Assembly (NCBI RefSeq): GCF_009870125.1
Contig: NC_046679.1
Coordinates: 1,984,001 to 2,048,000 of the forward strand
Length of the DNA: 64,000 bases
Direction of reading: 5' to 3'
DNA from: Drosophila pseudoobscura
Taxonomy: Eukaryota; Arthropoda; Insecta; Diptera; Drosophilidae
Made by a program: the position numbers and the translations under genes. The notes below the pieces were generated by a model. That model was not told where the DNA came from. It saw only the letters and a list, made by a program, of their open reading frames with translations, and did not search any database. Positions 32,610 to 43,200 of the stretch are shown piece by piece. Numbering within the stretch: position 1 is the first letter of the stretch; the number at the start of each line of letters is the position of its first letter.

Positions 32610-34150
32610 CGGAGCAGCCCCATTACCCACGGCTCCCGCACGTTCGAGGCAGCGTCCTGCTCGACTGGCTTGTCGACAGGACGTGCCTCGGCCGCCGCAT
32701 CCGACTTGTAGACCTTTACGGTCACAGAGCTGAACCCAAAATTGAGCTCGCCTTTGGCAGCCTCAATCGGGGCCAGCGACTCATTGTTGAGGACGACCAC
32801 CGCCTGGTTTGTGGGGCCCTGTGTCGTCTCAACTTTGACCACCTTCCAATCCGCTGTTGGGAGGTGGGGGCTCCTTCATGGAGGCGGGCACCCAGACTCT
32901 CGCCCTTGGTCTACTGGGCACTTCGCTCCAGTCTACAGCGACGAGCTTCGCCCCTGGGGGGGTCCAGGCTACTTTTCCAGCAGCTCAAAGCAGCGGTCGG
33001 CCAGTGCCGCTTCCACCCACTTCCACTGGTTCCTAGGGATCCGGGAGTCCACGCTGCCTTTGTCCAGGACGCCAATCAGCGTCCTTTCTCTGGCAATCTG
33101 CGCGAACGATGCGTTAGGCAGCACTCTGGAGCGCTTCGGTGTCGGCACCGGAGTCTCCTGCGAGCGCTGCCTTTTTTGCTGAGGGGCTTCCTAATTCGGT
33201 GCTTCCTTGCCAAAGTTCGGCAGCACCTTCGAGGCCCACTCAACCTTCTTTATCCATTTGTCCGTCGGGCTGGACATCTGGCTTGCGTTCTGCCGACGGA
33301 GTATATTTCCAGCACTCCTTCTATCGGCATATGTAAAAGATTTGGCTTGGACACTAGTAGATGGTGACTCATCACCCGCCACTTTACCAGCAGGCAGAGC
33401 AGCCGCAGGATTGCATAGGCACTCTGCCAAGGTATCGGTTTTGGGAGCCAATTCACCACCCACCCCGACACCGGGATGGGACCCCTTTGGGCTCTCCCTA
33501 GCATCTTCCGCCGCGCAGGTTTTCCCTGCTGATTTGCGGGTCGGGCCAGGCCTTTGGGCCGCTGCCTTCCCCTGTTTGGGATTGTTCCCTGTTGGCATTT
33601 GGGGAGTGCCAGACTCATTTTGTTTGTTTTTAAATTCTTCCATTCTTTTCCCACGAGCTGCAGAGAAGGGGTACGGTCCGTCCGGGCAGAGATCCACGTT
33701 GCCCGGATAAGGCATACTTAGAACAGGGGGCTGCCAAGTCCCTGAGCTCTCCGTTAACGACTGGGCTAGTTTTATATACCGGGCCCCCAGCCAGGCTGAC
33801 TCTCGGCACGGGTCGAATAACAGTCTTAGTCCGGCCCGGTGTGAGCTGAATGTGGGGGGTTGGGATGTGGGTAGGTAGTGTGTAGGGATAGGGGAGTGTG
33901 TGAGCTACTTATACGAGGCGGCACCACAAGCGCATCGTCAGTGTTGCTACTTCGCGAACACCCGCTGGCTGTCCGGGGCTGCTTATTTTCGGTACTCTCC
34001 CTAGGTATGTCCGATTATTCGCAGCTGACCTACCTATATGACCTGTATATGGGCAGGTCGGTCGCTATCCGCAACCTGCGCCCCGTCCGTTGGCCTCAGC
34101 TAGGTCCCCTTTGAGCCACCTCACGAGCTCATCAGACCAGATATTGGTGC
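32610..34150 (-). mobile_element. LOA-clade (Trim/Bilbo-like) LINE fragment with 5' UTR and broken ORF1
   Basis: ORF1 starts at 33715 (MPYPGNVDLCPDGPYPFS) and stays open to 33191. It continues in other frames with recognisable gag-like blocks: RIPRNQWKWVEAALADRCFE around 33050, and [19 protein letters not shown] then [16 protein letters not shown] around 32810-32700. Stops and frameshifts separate these blocks, so the protein is dead. Upstream, about 33716-34150 looks like a 5' UTR, with TATATAAAA near 33770 on the minus strand. No ORF2 (endonuclease, reverse transcriptase) follows; the copy stops at the arrow fragment. Assignment to the LOA clade is from memory of Trim and Bilbo ORF1 features. 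The exact 5' edge is not determined. Confidence 0.65.
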
Positions 34151-34464
34151 CTTAGATGACAAACATTCTCTCAGTTCTATAATATCCATTTCCCAGGGTA
34201 TGCAAAATGTTGCTCGATTTCACGGCACATGAGTCTGGCCCATACAAATTGAATGTTGCCAGCAACATAAGACGTAAGAAAACGTAAATGAGGATGGAAT
34301 GTAAGGAACATGGACATTGTGACGAGGAAAAATCCCAGAGAAAATCCCAAAAAAGTCCCATGTAATTTTGACACTTTCGTGTAATTTTGACACTTTTAAA
34401 AATACCGAAAATTTCCCATCCAGCTCGAACTCGAAAGATGTATGCACGTGCTGATTGCTCAGTG

Positions 34465-34537
34465 GCGCCATCTATGTACAAGTTGTACTCACTGTGAAAA
34501 GCCAACTGCTAGGAAACGAATGCGTTTCAGATGGCGC
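34465..34537. promoter_or_regulatory. Two divergent dCTCF-like sites
   Basis: TAGATGGCGC on the minus strand (34474-34465) and CAGATGGCGC on the plus strand (34528-34537) both match the Drosophila CTCF consensus YAGRKGGCGC as I remember it. They point away from each other, 53 bp apart. They sit between the LINE/arrow debris and the Obp99b promoter. An insulator role is inference. Confidence 0.5.
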
Positions 34538-34728
34538 CCTATAGAGGCACCACCGACGACTTTTGTACCTCGATCGCGGTGATCACCTCATGGCGATAAG
34601 AGCCAGATGCACACCAGACATGTGGACATCTGTGAAAACTTCTTTATTTGCTTGGTGCCCTCTGGCCTTTGATAAGGTAATCAATAGAGCAGTCAATGAC
34701 ACGCTTAGCGACCCAAGAATCCAGTTGC

Positions 34729-34736
34729 TATAAATA
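34729..34736 (+). promoter_or_regulatory. TATA box of Obp99b
   Basis: TATAAATA lies 66 bases before the Obp99b start codon, a typical position for a short-leader secreted-protein gene. Confidence 0.65.
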
Positions 34737-34794
34737 CAAATGCTGAGCGCAGCAAAAAGTGCAGTTGCAGTTGCATTCCCGCAAAGACATCACT

Positions 34795-35265
34795 ATGAAG
34801 GTTCTCATTCTCCTCCTGAGTCTGGCTCTTGTTTTGGCCTCCGCCGACCACCACGAGCACCATCACCACGCCGATGGCGCCTCCTCCTATGTGGTGAAGA
34901 GCCATGACGATCTGGTATCCTATCGCAATGCCTGCGCGGAGAAGGTACATGCTCCAGCCGAGCTCGTGGCCAAATACAAGAAGTGGGAGTACCCCGATGA
35001 TGCGGTTACGCACTGCTATCTGGCCTGCGTCTTTGAGAAGTTCGGATTCTACGATGAAGAGCATGGTTTCGATGTGCACAAAGTGCATGTTCAGCTCTCT
35101 GGTCCCGGTTCTTCCGTTGATCATTCTGACGAGACTCACCAGAAGATTGCCCAGTGCGCCGAGACCCATTCGAAGGAACACAACTCCTGCGCCAAGGCCT
35201 ACCACTCTGGCATGTGCTTCATGAACGCCAATCTGAATTTGGTCCAGCACAGCGTCCAAGCCTAG
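34795..35265 (+). CDS. Obp99b: General odorant-binding protein 99b
   Basis: An intronless gene of 156 residues. A signal peptide (MKVLILLLSLALVLASA) is followed by a His-rich stretch (HHEHHHHADG). The PBP/GOBP fold then carries six cysteines with classical spacing (three residues between C2 and C3 in CYLAC, eight between C5 and C6). OBPs are small soluble carriers of hydrophobic ligands in sensillar lymph and haemolymph. The upstream in-frame ATG at 34759 lies in the short leader after the TATA box, and starting there would spoil the signal peptide. AATAAA at 35324-35329 ends the transcript. Obp99d lies convergently 116 bp downstream. Naming among 99a-d rests on the KYKKWEYPDDAVTHCYL segment and the His-rich start. 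Confidence 0.9.
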   Translation: MKVLILLLSLALVLASADHHEHHHHADGASSYVVKSHDDLVSYRNACAEKVHAPAELVAKYKKWEYPDDAVTHCYLACVFEKFGFYDEEHGFDVHKVHVQLSGPGSSVDHSDETHQKIAQCAETHSKEHNSCAKAYHSGMCFMNANLNLVQHSVQA

Positions 35266-35323
35266 GGTTCACGTTCGGAACATCCTCTGGACCAGAACAT
35301 TCCTGATCATTTGTCAAAAGTTC

Positions 35324-35329
35324 AATAAA
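35324..35329 (+). terminator. Poly(A) signal of Obp99b
   Basis: AATAAA lies 58 bases after the Obp99b stop codon and just before the A/T-rich 3' boundary shared with Obp99d. Confidence 0.6.
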
Positions 35330-35381
35330 AATATAGGTTTTTGAATCTTATTATTATTATTTATAGCTTATTATATATATT

Positions 35382-35801
35382 TTATTTATCTTTTTTTTTT
35401 TGCTTCATGTAATCCTTGACCCAATGACCAAATCTTCCGGAGGTGGCACACTTGTAGGCCTGGTAGGCCCATTCATTAGGTTGATTTAGGCGCTGCTCTC
35501 TCCTGTTGCAGTAGCCAACCACGAGCTGGAGTTCCTCCATTTGGTTGTGGCCTGCAAAGATCTTTGCTATCCGCTTGGAATTATAGCCACTCTCGTCCGA
35601 CCACAGGCCGAGCTTCTCCACAAGACATCTCAAGGTCTCCGCATCCTGTCCATCCGAAAGCGACTGAAGGCGACAACTGTCCAGATCTTTATACACCTGC
35701 TCGGGGCTTGGAAGCTGCCAGTCCGAAGCCGCCCTTGTCGATGGCACGGCGAGAAGTAGGAGGCAGCTCCAGCAGAAGATCTCAAATTTGAGCGGACGCA
35801 T
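35382..35801 (-). CDS. Obp99d: Odorant-binding protein 99d (four-cysteine, minus-C type)
   Basis: A single exon of 139 residues. The signal peptide is at the start (MRPLKFEIFCWSCLLLLAVPSTRA). The mature protein keeps only four of the six canonical OBP cysteines (in LDSCRL, LRCLVE, GYCNRR and YKCATS); C2 and C5 are missing, the mark of the minus-C subfamily. The middle LWSDESGYNSKRIAKIF matches the alpha-4 region of OBPs. The C-terminus is unusually lysine-rich (KDYMKQKKKDK), coded by an A-rich tract just before the stop. Position next to Obp99b on the opposite strand supports the name. A TATA box lies 59 bases upstream. Confidence 0.85.
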   Translation of the reverse strand: MRPLKFEIFCWSCLLLLAVPSTRAASDWQLPSPEQVYKDLDSCRLQSLSDGQDAETLRCLVEKLGLWSDESGYNSKRIAKIFAGHNQMEELQLVVGYCNRREQRLNQPNEWAYQAYKCATSGRFGHWVKDYMKQKKKDK

Positions 35802-35859
35802 TCTGCTGTATTCGGCTGTCTACGATTCGGGATTGGAGCAAGCTCGAAGCCACTTGTCT

Positions 35860-35867
35860 CTTTTATA
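35860..35867 (-). promoter_or_regulatory. TATA box of Obp99d
   Basis: TATAAAAG on the minus strand, 59 bases before the Obp99d start codon at 35801. Confidence 0.6.
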
Positions 35868-36728
35868 GAAATGTTCTCTTGGCTGAAACCAGTTCTAGAA
35901 GTGCCGCCGATTCATGATGCGGCATTGACATTAACCTAGAATTCATGGAAAATAAAACTGCCGGCTGCGAATCTGTGTCGTACAATTCGTAGATGAACTG
36001 ATGTAATGCTCCAGCCCCCCCTCTCGGGCAGATGAAGTGCTCTGATGTCTCGATTAAACAGGTGGCAAGCAGTAAGTTTCATTCTCAGATACCCAGGTTA
36101 TTGGGTACTCGTGTACCTACTTTGAGGCGGGTTCAAGATCATCATAGACCCATTATCCTGGAACGTAACGTCTGGATAAATTGAGTGATGAGACATTGAA
36201 ATGCCTAAAGACATTAGATCTCCGTTTGTTTCTTTGGAACCATCAATATATCCCATGGATATCGCTAGCAAAACTCCAGATACACCTTCATACATTTCCC
36301 AATCTCCCATATCTCTCACTTCCGACAATAATGGCATCGTTTAAACTGCAACTGCAACTGCAATTATAAGTGCGCGGCTCATTGAATCAGGCGTTAATTT
36401 CCAAAGGTCTGCCCACCCTCAACCTGATTTCAGGACCTTTATTAAACATTCCAATCACACGTGAACTGCTCTTTATGGATGTGTTTTTTTATCCGCTGTT
36501 TTCCGCTGCTCCCATCCTTTGAGCGGTCTTGGGCCCTTGGACTTTCTCCGCCGACTCGACTGTGACTACTTCATTAACAACTCGATGGGGGGGCTTTTTC
36601 ACGCTGCAATAGACTTTTCCGCGCCACTCAACCCGTGCACATGTCAGCCCCGTTTGACAAAGCTAATTTCACTGCGACGGCTCAGGCCTTATAGCCCAGA
36701 GCCCAGACCTGCGGCTTTCCCCACCAGC

Positions 36729-36739
36729 CATCCAGCCAT

Positions 36740-36775
<36 letters not shown>
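36729..36775. repeat. (CCAG/CCAT)n microsatellite
   Basis: About eleven tandem 4-bp units, mostly CCAG, the leftmost ones CCAT. Confidence 0.9.
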
Positions 36776-38612
36776 GCAAACGCCAAACAAACACTTCACA
36801 CGACCTATTCAATTATTTCTCAATTAAATGTCGTGTAAAGAAGTCATCATCATCGGTATCGTCGGTATCGTCATTGAACGGCAGTCCCCATCCATGAGCA
36901 CTTGGCACATTTGGCCCAAACCAAGCCCGGGACGGGATTGGGTTTGAGCTTGCAAATGGGCGGATGCATTTCACGAGTGTCGAATAGTCAAAGGCAGGGC
37001 GAATTCAATTTGGGTTTTCATTTCCATTTACCTTTGCCCCCGCCGGGGTTAGTTTTCCGTGCAGCATTAAGTACTTAGTTTCAAAGAGTTTCCAGCAAAA
37101 ACTGAAGAAAAAAAAGAGAAGAGAAGAAATCCGATGAATGACTCGAAACGAAGTGAAATCAAATGAAAGAATGGAATAGAATAGAATTTGAGCAGCAATA
37201 TCTACAGGAATTGAATCGTCTGTTTTCGTTAAATGTTTTATGTGGGGCAAATAAATGTGGGAGATTGATTGATTTCCATTAAACAAAACTCAAATCAACT
37301 TGTTTCCGATTGTAGTGAATACCTATAATATTATAACTTTCCACTTCCATGCTTAGTTCTCACTTATTTCTATGAATTATTCACACGGAATACTCTTCCA
37401 TAATTGATGCTTTAAAAAATCCCATTCGTTTCCCATTACTCTCTAAATTTAAGCATACATACAGCACTCTACCTACACTTACATTCTTCCCACATTCCAC
37501 TCTGCCTCCTCCCTCTATGGTCCTTTTTTTTTGGTACAGTTCCATCCCTTTTCATATGCTTTTGGGGTTTAATGGTCTGCGACTTGTTTCTTTTGAATGT
37601 GCATTGTTTCTCCACTTGGGCCCCGTTTCCCGCTTATGTTCTCTGCCCCAATCTCAAACTGTTTCCATTGTATGCAACCATCTGCACAGGTGGCCCCCAG
37701 TCCCTGCCGCATGGGGCAGACGTTCATTGAGGCTGCTCTAATTGCAACTTTGAAACTCAATTGGGTAGACACAAGGCCAGGCGGGGCTACCGTGGGTCAG
37801 CAGCAGCGCCACTTCTCTCGGCCATAAACCACCAATTAAATATAAATGTTTGCGCTTTTCTGAGCACCGTTCCTCTTTCTTTTTTTCCATTGCTCTCAAT
37901 TTTACAGTTTACAATTTGCACATGGACCGTGCCCGAGTGGGAGTGGGAGTGGGAGTCGGGGCGGAAGGTCAGTTTCATATTGCTCGCATGTTGAAAAGGA
38001 CCCCAGGACACGTGCGTTTTGTTTAAGCCCGCTGGGCGGGCATTATTCTTCGCCTGCTTTTATGTGCTGGTCGTCCAAGGACCTGCTAACGATGGGACAT
38101 ATGGAGAGTTTTCCTTGGATCGCGGCTTGGGTCTGCATTTTAGTGCTGAACAGCTGCTGGCCAGAAATGCGACAGTAAAAACTTTTCCGTCCCGAAAATG
38201 GGGAGTCTCTGCCAGAGGGGCGTGGCCTTTGGTAGGCGACACATTGTGCCAAAACTTTTCTCCCCATTCCCTGTAGTTGGTGGCCTAAAAGTTTTCCTCC
38301 CCCCGCCCCCAAAAGTTTAGCGCACAAGAGAGGACTAGGAAAATGCTAGAAAATTGGAATACTTTCCAAGTTGGAAAGTTTATTCCGAATGCAAAGGCAT
38401 TCTTCATATCTGAGAGGGGCTGCGGGGGCCTGCAGGACTGGGGACTCGGCAATTTTTCCCCAACTTAATTAATTATTAATTAGTGAATCATCTCAAAGCC
38501 AAACAAGTGGCCGATGGCTGGTAAAAAAAGCAGAAGTAAAAAAATTGTGTATAAAAATAAATTCATGTTAAAACATCGCACAAAAGGCCATGCCTGGATG
38601 AGGAGGAGGCGG

Positions 38613-38614
<2 letters not shown>

Positions 38615-38647
<33 letters not shown>
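38615..38647. repeat. (GA)n microsatellite
   Basis: Sixteen GA units. GAGA-type runs can bind GAF/Trl, but no promoter is visible beside it. Confidence 0.9.
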
Positions 38648-38650
<3 letters not shown>

Positions 38651-40230
38651 TGGACACGGGGGACACGGGCGCGGACGCGGACGTGGAGGTGGACAGGAGC
38701 TGGAGGTCAGCGCGTGCTGTGGCTTTTGTTGACCGCACTCCGCGCATTAGCGTGGCTAAATTACGGACCAGTTGGGTAGGATCAGGACTCGGGATGCCCT
38801 GCCATTGAGTGTACTTGTCCACTCTTATCGCGGTCGTGGAAGGAGTAGTGGCAGCAGCAGTGGGTGGAGCAGGAGCACTGTGGTAATTGGAATTAATTTA
38901 GCATTAAGCTGCATTTTCTTTAGCCAACTTGCCGTGAGAGTGGGCGTGGACTCTCTGGCGGACTCTCTTCATTATGAAGTACCAACATTTTGTATACTTT
39001 TTTTCTATTCCTCGTTCACTTCGTTCTGGCTCTTGTTCTTGTTCTTTTTTATGCATAGACATCGCTTGGGTTGTTAATTAATTGCGCTTAGTAACTGCCG
39101 CAAATGGCAGTTGGCAAATGATCTCGGTCCGTGGTCCATCGTCCATGGTCCATGGTCCATGGTCGAGGGCGTGGCAGGCAGAAGCTCGGAGTCATTAGCG
39201 GGCAAGCAATTAGCAGAAGTTGGCACTGGAACGCAGTGCTGCAAAATATTCCCAATTAAAGAAAGGCTTAAGAATAATTTCATTTCATTTATTATCTGAA
39301 CAGAGTTCGATAATGGACCCGCATAATCACAATCCACTTACAATGTCTGCATTTCAAATCAAAGGCAACAATTGCACTCGTCTAAGCACACACACAAGCA
39401 CAGACACAGACACTTACGAGAACGTACAGAGATATACATATAGTATTGTAGTATTCAAAGGACCTACATGGCGTATGCGCAATGCGAATGCGAATGCCGG
39501 GCGGGGGACAAGAGACAAGTGAAGGGCGAGTGAGATAGCTACAATTTGTCTGCAACTTATTGATATTTTACCCATTCCGAGGGTTAACAATGTAATTTAC
39601 GTGTGTGTTCGATAAGAGATTAAAGGGGAAAATAATCATTGTATTTAGATTAGAGCTTTCTTGCAGAAGCTTATTGGTATTTCAAGAAAATATGTTTATT
39701 TATAGGGGAATTCTTTCCAAAAAGAATACTTTGTCTCCTCTCTTTATGTGAGAGTTTTTACCAGCCTTTATTCAGTCTTTGATAGTTTCGTATAAGTGTT
39801 TTGCTTGGACGTTTCGTCACCAAATGCCAATTCCTTTCGAGCACTTCTCGAGCAACCCTTTCGCCCAGATCCTTGGCTTTTCTCGACAAACTTCCACAGT
39901 CAATCGGGGGAGGCGGCTGACTGCGTCTTGTTACTGTTTTATCTGTTTTTCGTGTACGCCACGCCACGCCCCCGGCCTCCAAGTGCTCCTGCCAGCCGCC
40001 TCCACCCTGTGCAGAACTCATTGCTACTCATTAACCTGTGCGTGTGTGCTAGTGTGGGTGTGTGGGTGTGAGTTTGTGGGTGGATGGGTGCTATAAAATC
40101 CTTTTGTTCGCCAGCTGACAATCGCCAGCATTGCACTCGCTTCCACTCCGCCTGGGCTCCATTGTTGTAGATATATATTGTAGATAGTCATTGTGCTATC
40201 TTTCGCTTGATTACGGCCAAGGGATTTTTG

Positions 40231-40231
<1 letters not shown>

Positions 40232-40276
<45 letters not shown>
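40232..40276. repeat. (CA)n microsatellite
   Basis: About 22 CA units, the longest dinucleotide run in the window. Confidence 0.95.
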
Positions 40277-40278
<2 letters not shown>

Positions 40279-43200
40279 ACACACGTACTCACCTCCTTTC
40301 CATCCTTCCATTGTTTGCTGGCATTTGACCGCGTGTTTGGCACTGGCAATTTCGTAATAATCCTGACTGCCTGCCTGGTGCCTGCTGCCTGCTCCCATCC
40401 CAATCCGATTTCTAGTTCCACATCCACCTCCACACCTTGGCAACCATTAAGTGGATACGCTTATTATCCTTTGTTGGCGTTGATATGTGCACAGCTCTCT
40501 CTCTCTCTCTATCTATCCATCTATCGCTCCTGCCTGACCTGGAAGTTCTGTGTAATTTTATTCATAAACCCAACTACCAGGCCAGGCTTAGACGAGGATT
40601 CGGTGTGGTGTGGTTTGGAGCGGGTTCTGGGTATGGGTGCACCTGGGGGAATGGGGCATGTTGTGTTTTTGCTGCTGGCAGTTGGCAAGGCACCAAAAAA
40701 CACACAGCAGGCGGCTGGCTGGCTGGCTTTGGCTGGTCTGGCTTTGGCTTTTGTGTCAATGAATACAATAACCAAATTAAATAACCAAGGTGATGCAGCC
40801 AGGCCCATAAATCTGTTGCCTGCAGGCCCGTCAGGGGCCATTCAGCTCGAAGACTTCGAAGGGGTTACAAATGCGGTACAGAGAACACGGTACGCTGCAA
40901 TTAGCGTACTTACTCCACTAATAGATACTTATCTGCGGATCATAACTCATGGCTGACAACAATACGGCTTGCCTGGGAAAGGATCTTCGTCGCCCCTCTC
41001 ACCGGAGGCTATCACTTTTGATATCCAATTTGTTTATTTGCGTTTATTCTGCCAGAAAATCAAAATAAACGCTGCGGGGACACATTTTTCCACATGTCCA
41101 TACATCCTCGGTTCAAATGGCAAACAAATAATGACGGGGGAGACTCAAGTGCAACAGCCTTCCCACACAGATAGTCGAGCACATCCTTTAGATACATTTG
41201 GTCTGCCCGTCCCGTCTCGGCCCGGCCAGGTCGTACCTTTCTTCCACTTGACTGGATCGCCTGCGAACGCATCATTTCGGGCACTTGAGCTCTGGTTTTC
41301 CCCCCTGCAAACATTTTTATTTGCTTGTTTTCTTTGCTGATTTCCTTTTCTTTTTTTCTTTCATTTTTTGGGGGAAATTGCAAGCAATTTAACTGCAATT
41401 AAATTGCAATTTGCCACACACAGAGAGACAGCTTCAGGATTGCGCAAGCAGCCGAATCCCGCACAAAGGCGTCAGTTTTTGTATTTTGCAGAGTTTTCCT
41501 TCTGCTCCGAAGGACTGACTGTGGGAGCTGCCGCTTGCCGCTTGCCGCCATTGTGTTACCTTTGTGTGGGCCCTGGCAAAGGGAAAGAACACTGAAAACC
41601 TTTCCTTTGCATTTGCAGAGTTTACAATTATTTTCGCACTAAAAGCGAGTGCCAGAGGCGCCACCGCCCCCCCACCCCTTGCTCAGAGCAGACCCTCCTG
41701 CGGCTCTTGACTTGCCCCTTATTGCTGCTTTCTTTGTGCGCGGCGCATAACAAAATGGCCGACTTCTTATCTGGCCCATTGTACACGCCCTCCCTCTCGC
41801 TCCGCCTCTCCCTCGCCCCAGCACACACACACTTTCCATCTCTGTTCCTCGTTTGGTGTTTGGTGGGCAGCGGCGCGTGCTTTATAAATTGTATTTAAAA
41901 GATGTACCAAAGCCAAACAATTCCTTTGAACAAATGCCACAAATAAATGCTGGCCTTGCACCGCGAGGGCTTTGTGCGGCAGGGTCTGGAGCAGCTGGTA
42001 CTCGTGGTAGGTGCTCTAATCGCAGTTTACCGCAGAGAGTGGAAGGTTAAAGCTCCTTGGCACTGTTAATGATTCGACTTCAAAGATGGAAGCTGAATTC
42101 GCTGTAATGCAGCTGTAATTCGTTTCCACATCATCCTTTGGCAGAAGGTGAAATAATCTACCCGAAATTATCTTTAAAGGCTACAATTTCGTATAATGAT
42201 TACGGCATTCATTGGACTCCATTCCCAGCGTTCTCTTTACGATTCTCCCCTACAAAATTCCCATATTTAAATGGAGATTAATCATTCCGACTGTCAAGTA
42301 TATGATCTCTCGATTATCCCCGGAATTAATTGCTTGTCGTGCCCGAAACACCTCGTCTTACGTGTTCAAACTGCCAAATTTGTCGCTAGATTGTTATTAC
42401 GCATAAAACGTATATTAATTGACATTTAGCCAAGTGAAGCGCGGAGATACTAGGTGCTGGAAAAGGGGCAAGTGCAAAAGTTCTCCTTGGGCCGTGGGGC
42501 CATGTGCTGAATATTTAATTTAATTTAATTAAATTCGCCTGGAAAATAACTTTGCAAACAGCAACAACAAGTGCCCCCGGCGTAATGAGAAAAATTTGCA
42601 TAAATATGTCTTGTCGCTTCTCGTATCCCATTGCCAGTGCCATTGCCTTGCCTTAACTTGAGTTGAGTGTTTGTAGCCGAAAGGAAAGTTATTTCCCAGT
42701 TCATTTCGTGCCGGCTGGTGGACGAACTTCTCCTGCGGAGATCCTGCTGCTCCTGGTGGGGTGAGATGTCGCTAATCCTTTGCAGGCAAATGCTGGCATA
42801 TGCCAACACCAGAGAATCAAATGCCAAATTAAATTTTAAATAACTCTCCAATGCCAGAGACGCGGCGGGTGGGGGAGGAGCCGGCCGAAAAGGATAACAA
42901 CATTTTCAAATGTTTAAAAAATTTCGCTACTTATTCAGAAAAAAACGATGAGCACGTGCCGCACATAAAGCGGCTAGCGACGCCCATCCCCCCCATCCCC
43001 CAGCTCCCATTGTCCTCGAAGGATGCTGCATCTAATCCCGATTCCGTCAGCTTAATGTCACCAAAACATATTTCACTTTCACAAATCGAAAACAAATTCT
43101 ACCCGCTGCTAGTTACAAAAATACGAGAATACATATACCTATATCCTTTTTTTCCGGTTTTTGTGTGTGTTTGCCTGATAAATTGTTATCCTGTTGTGGC

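Noticed and set aside
32540-33367. 275-codon plus-strand open frame
   Set aside because: Antisense to the LINE ORF1 remnants, which carry recognisable gag-like blocks on the minus strand.
33716-34150. Possible self-cleaving HDV-like or hammerhead ribozyme at the LINE 5' end
   Set aside because: Some non-LTR elements carry such ribozymes and CTGATGAG occurs here, but I could not pair the required stems.
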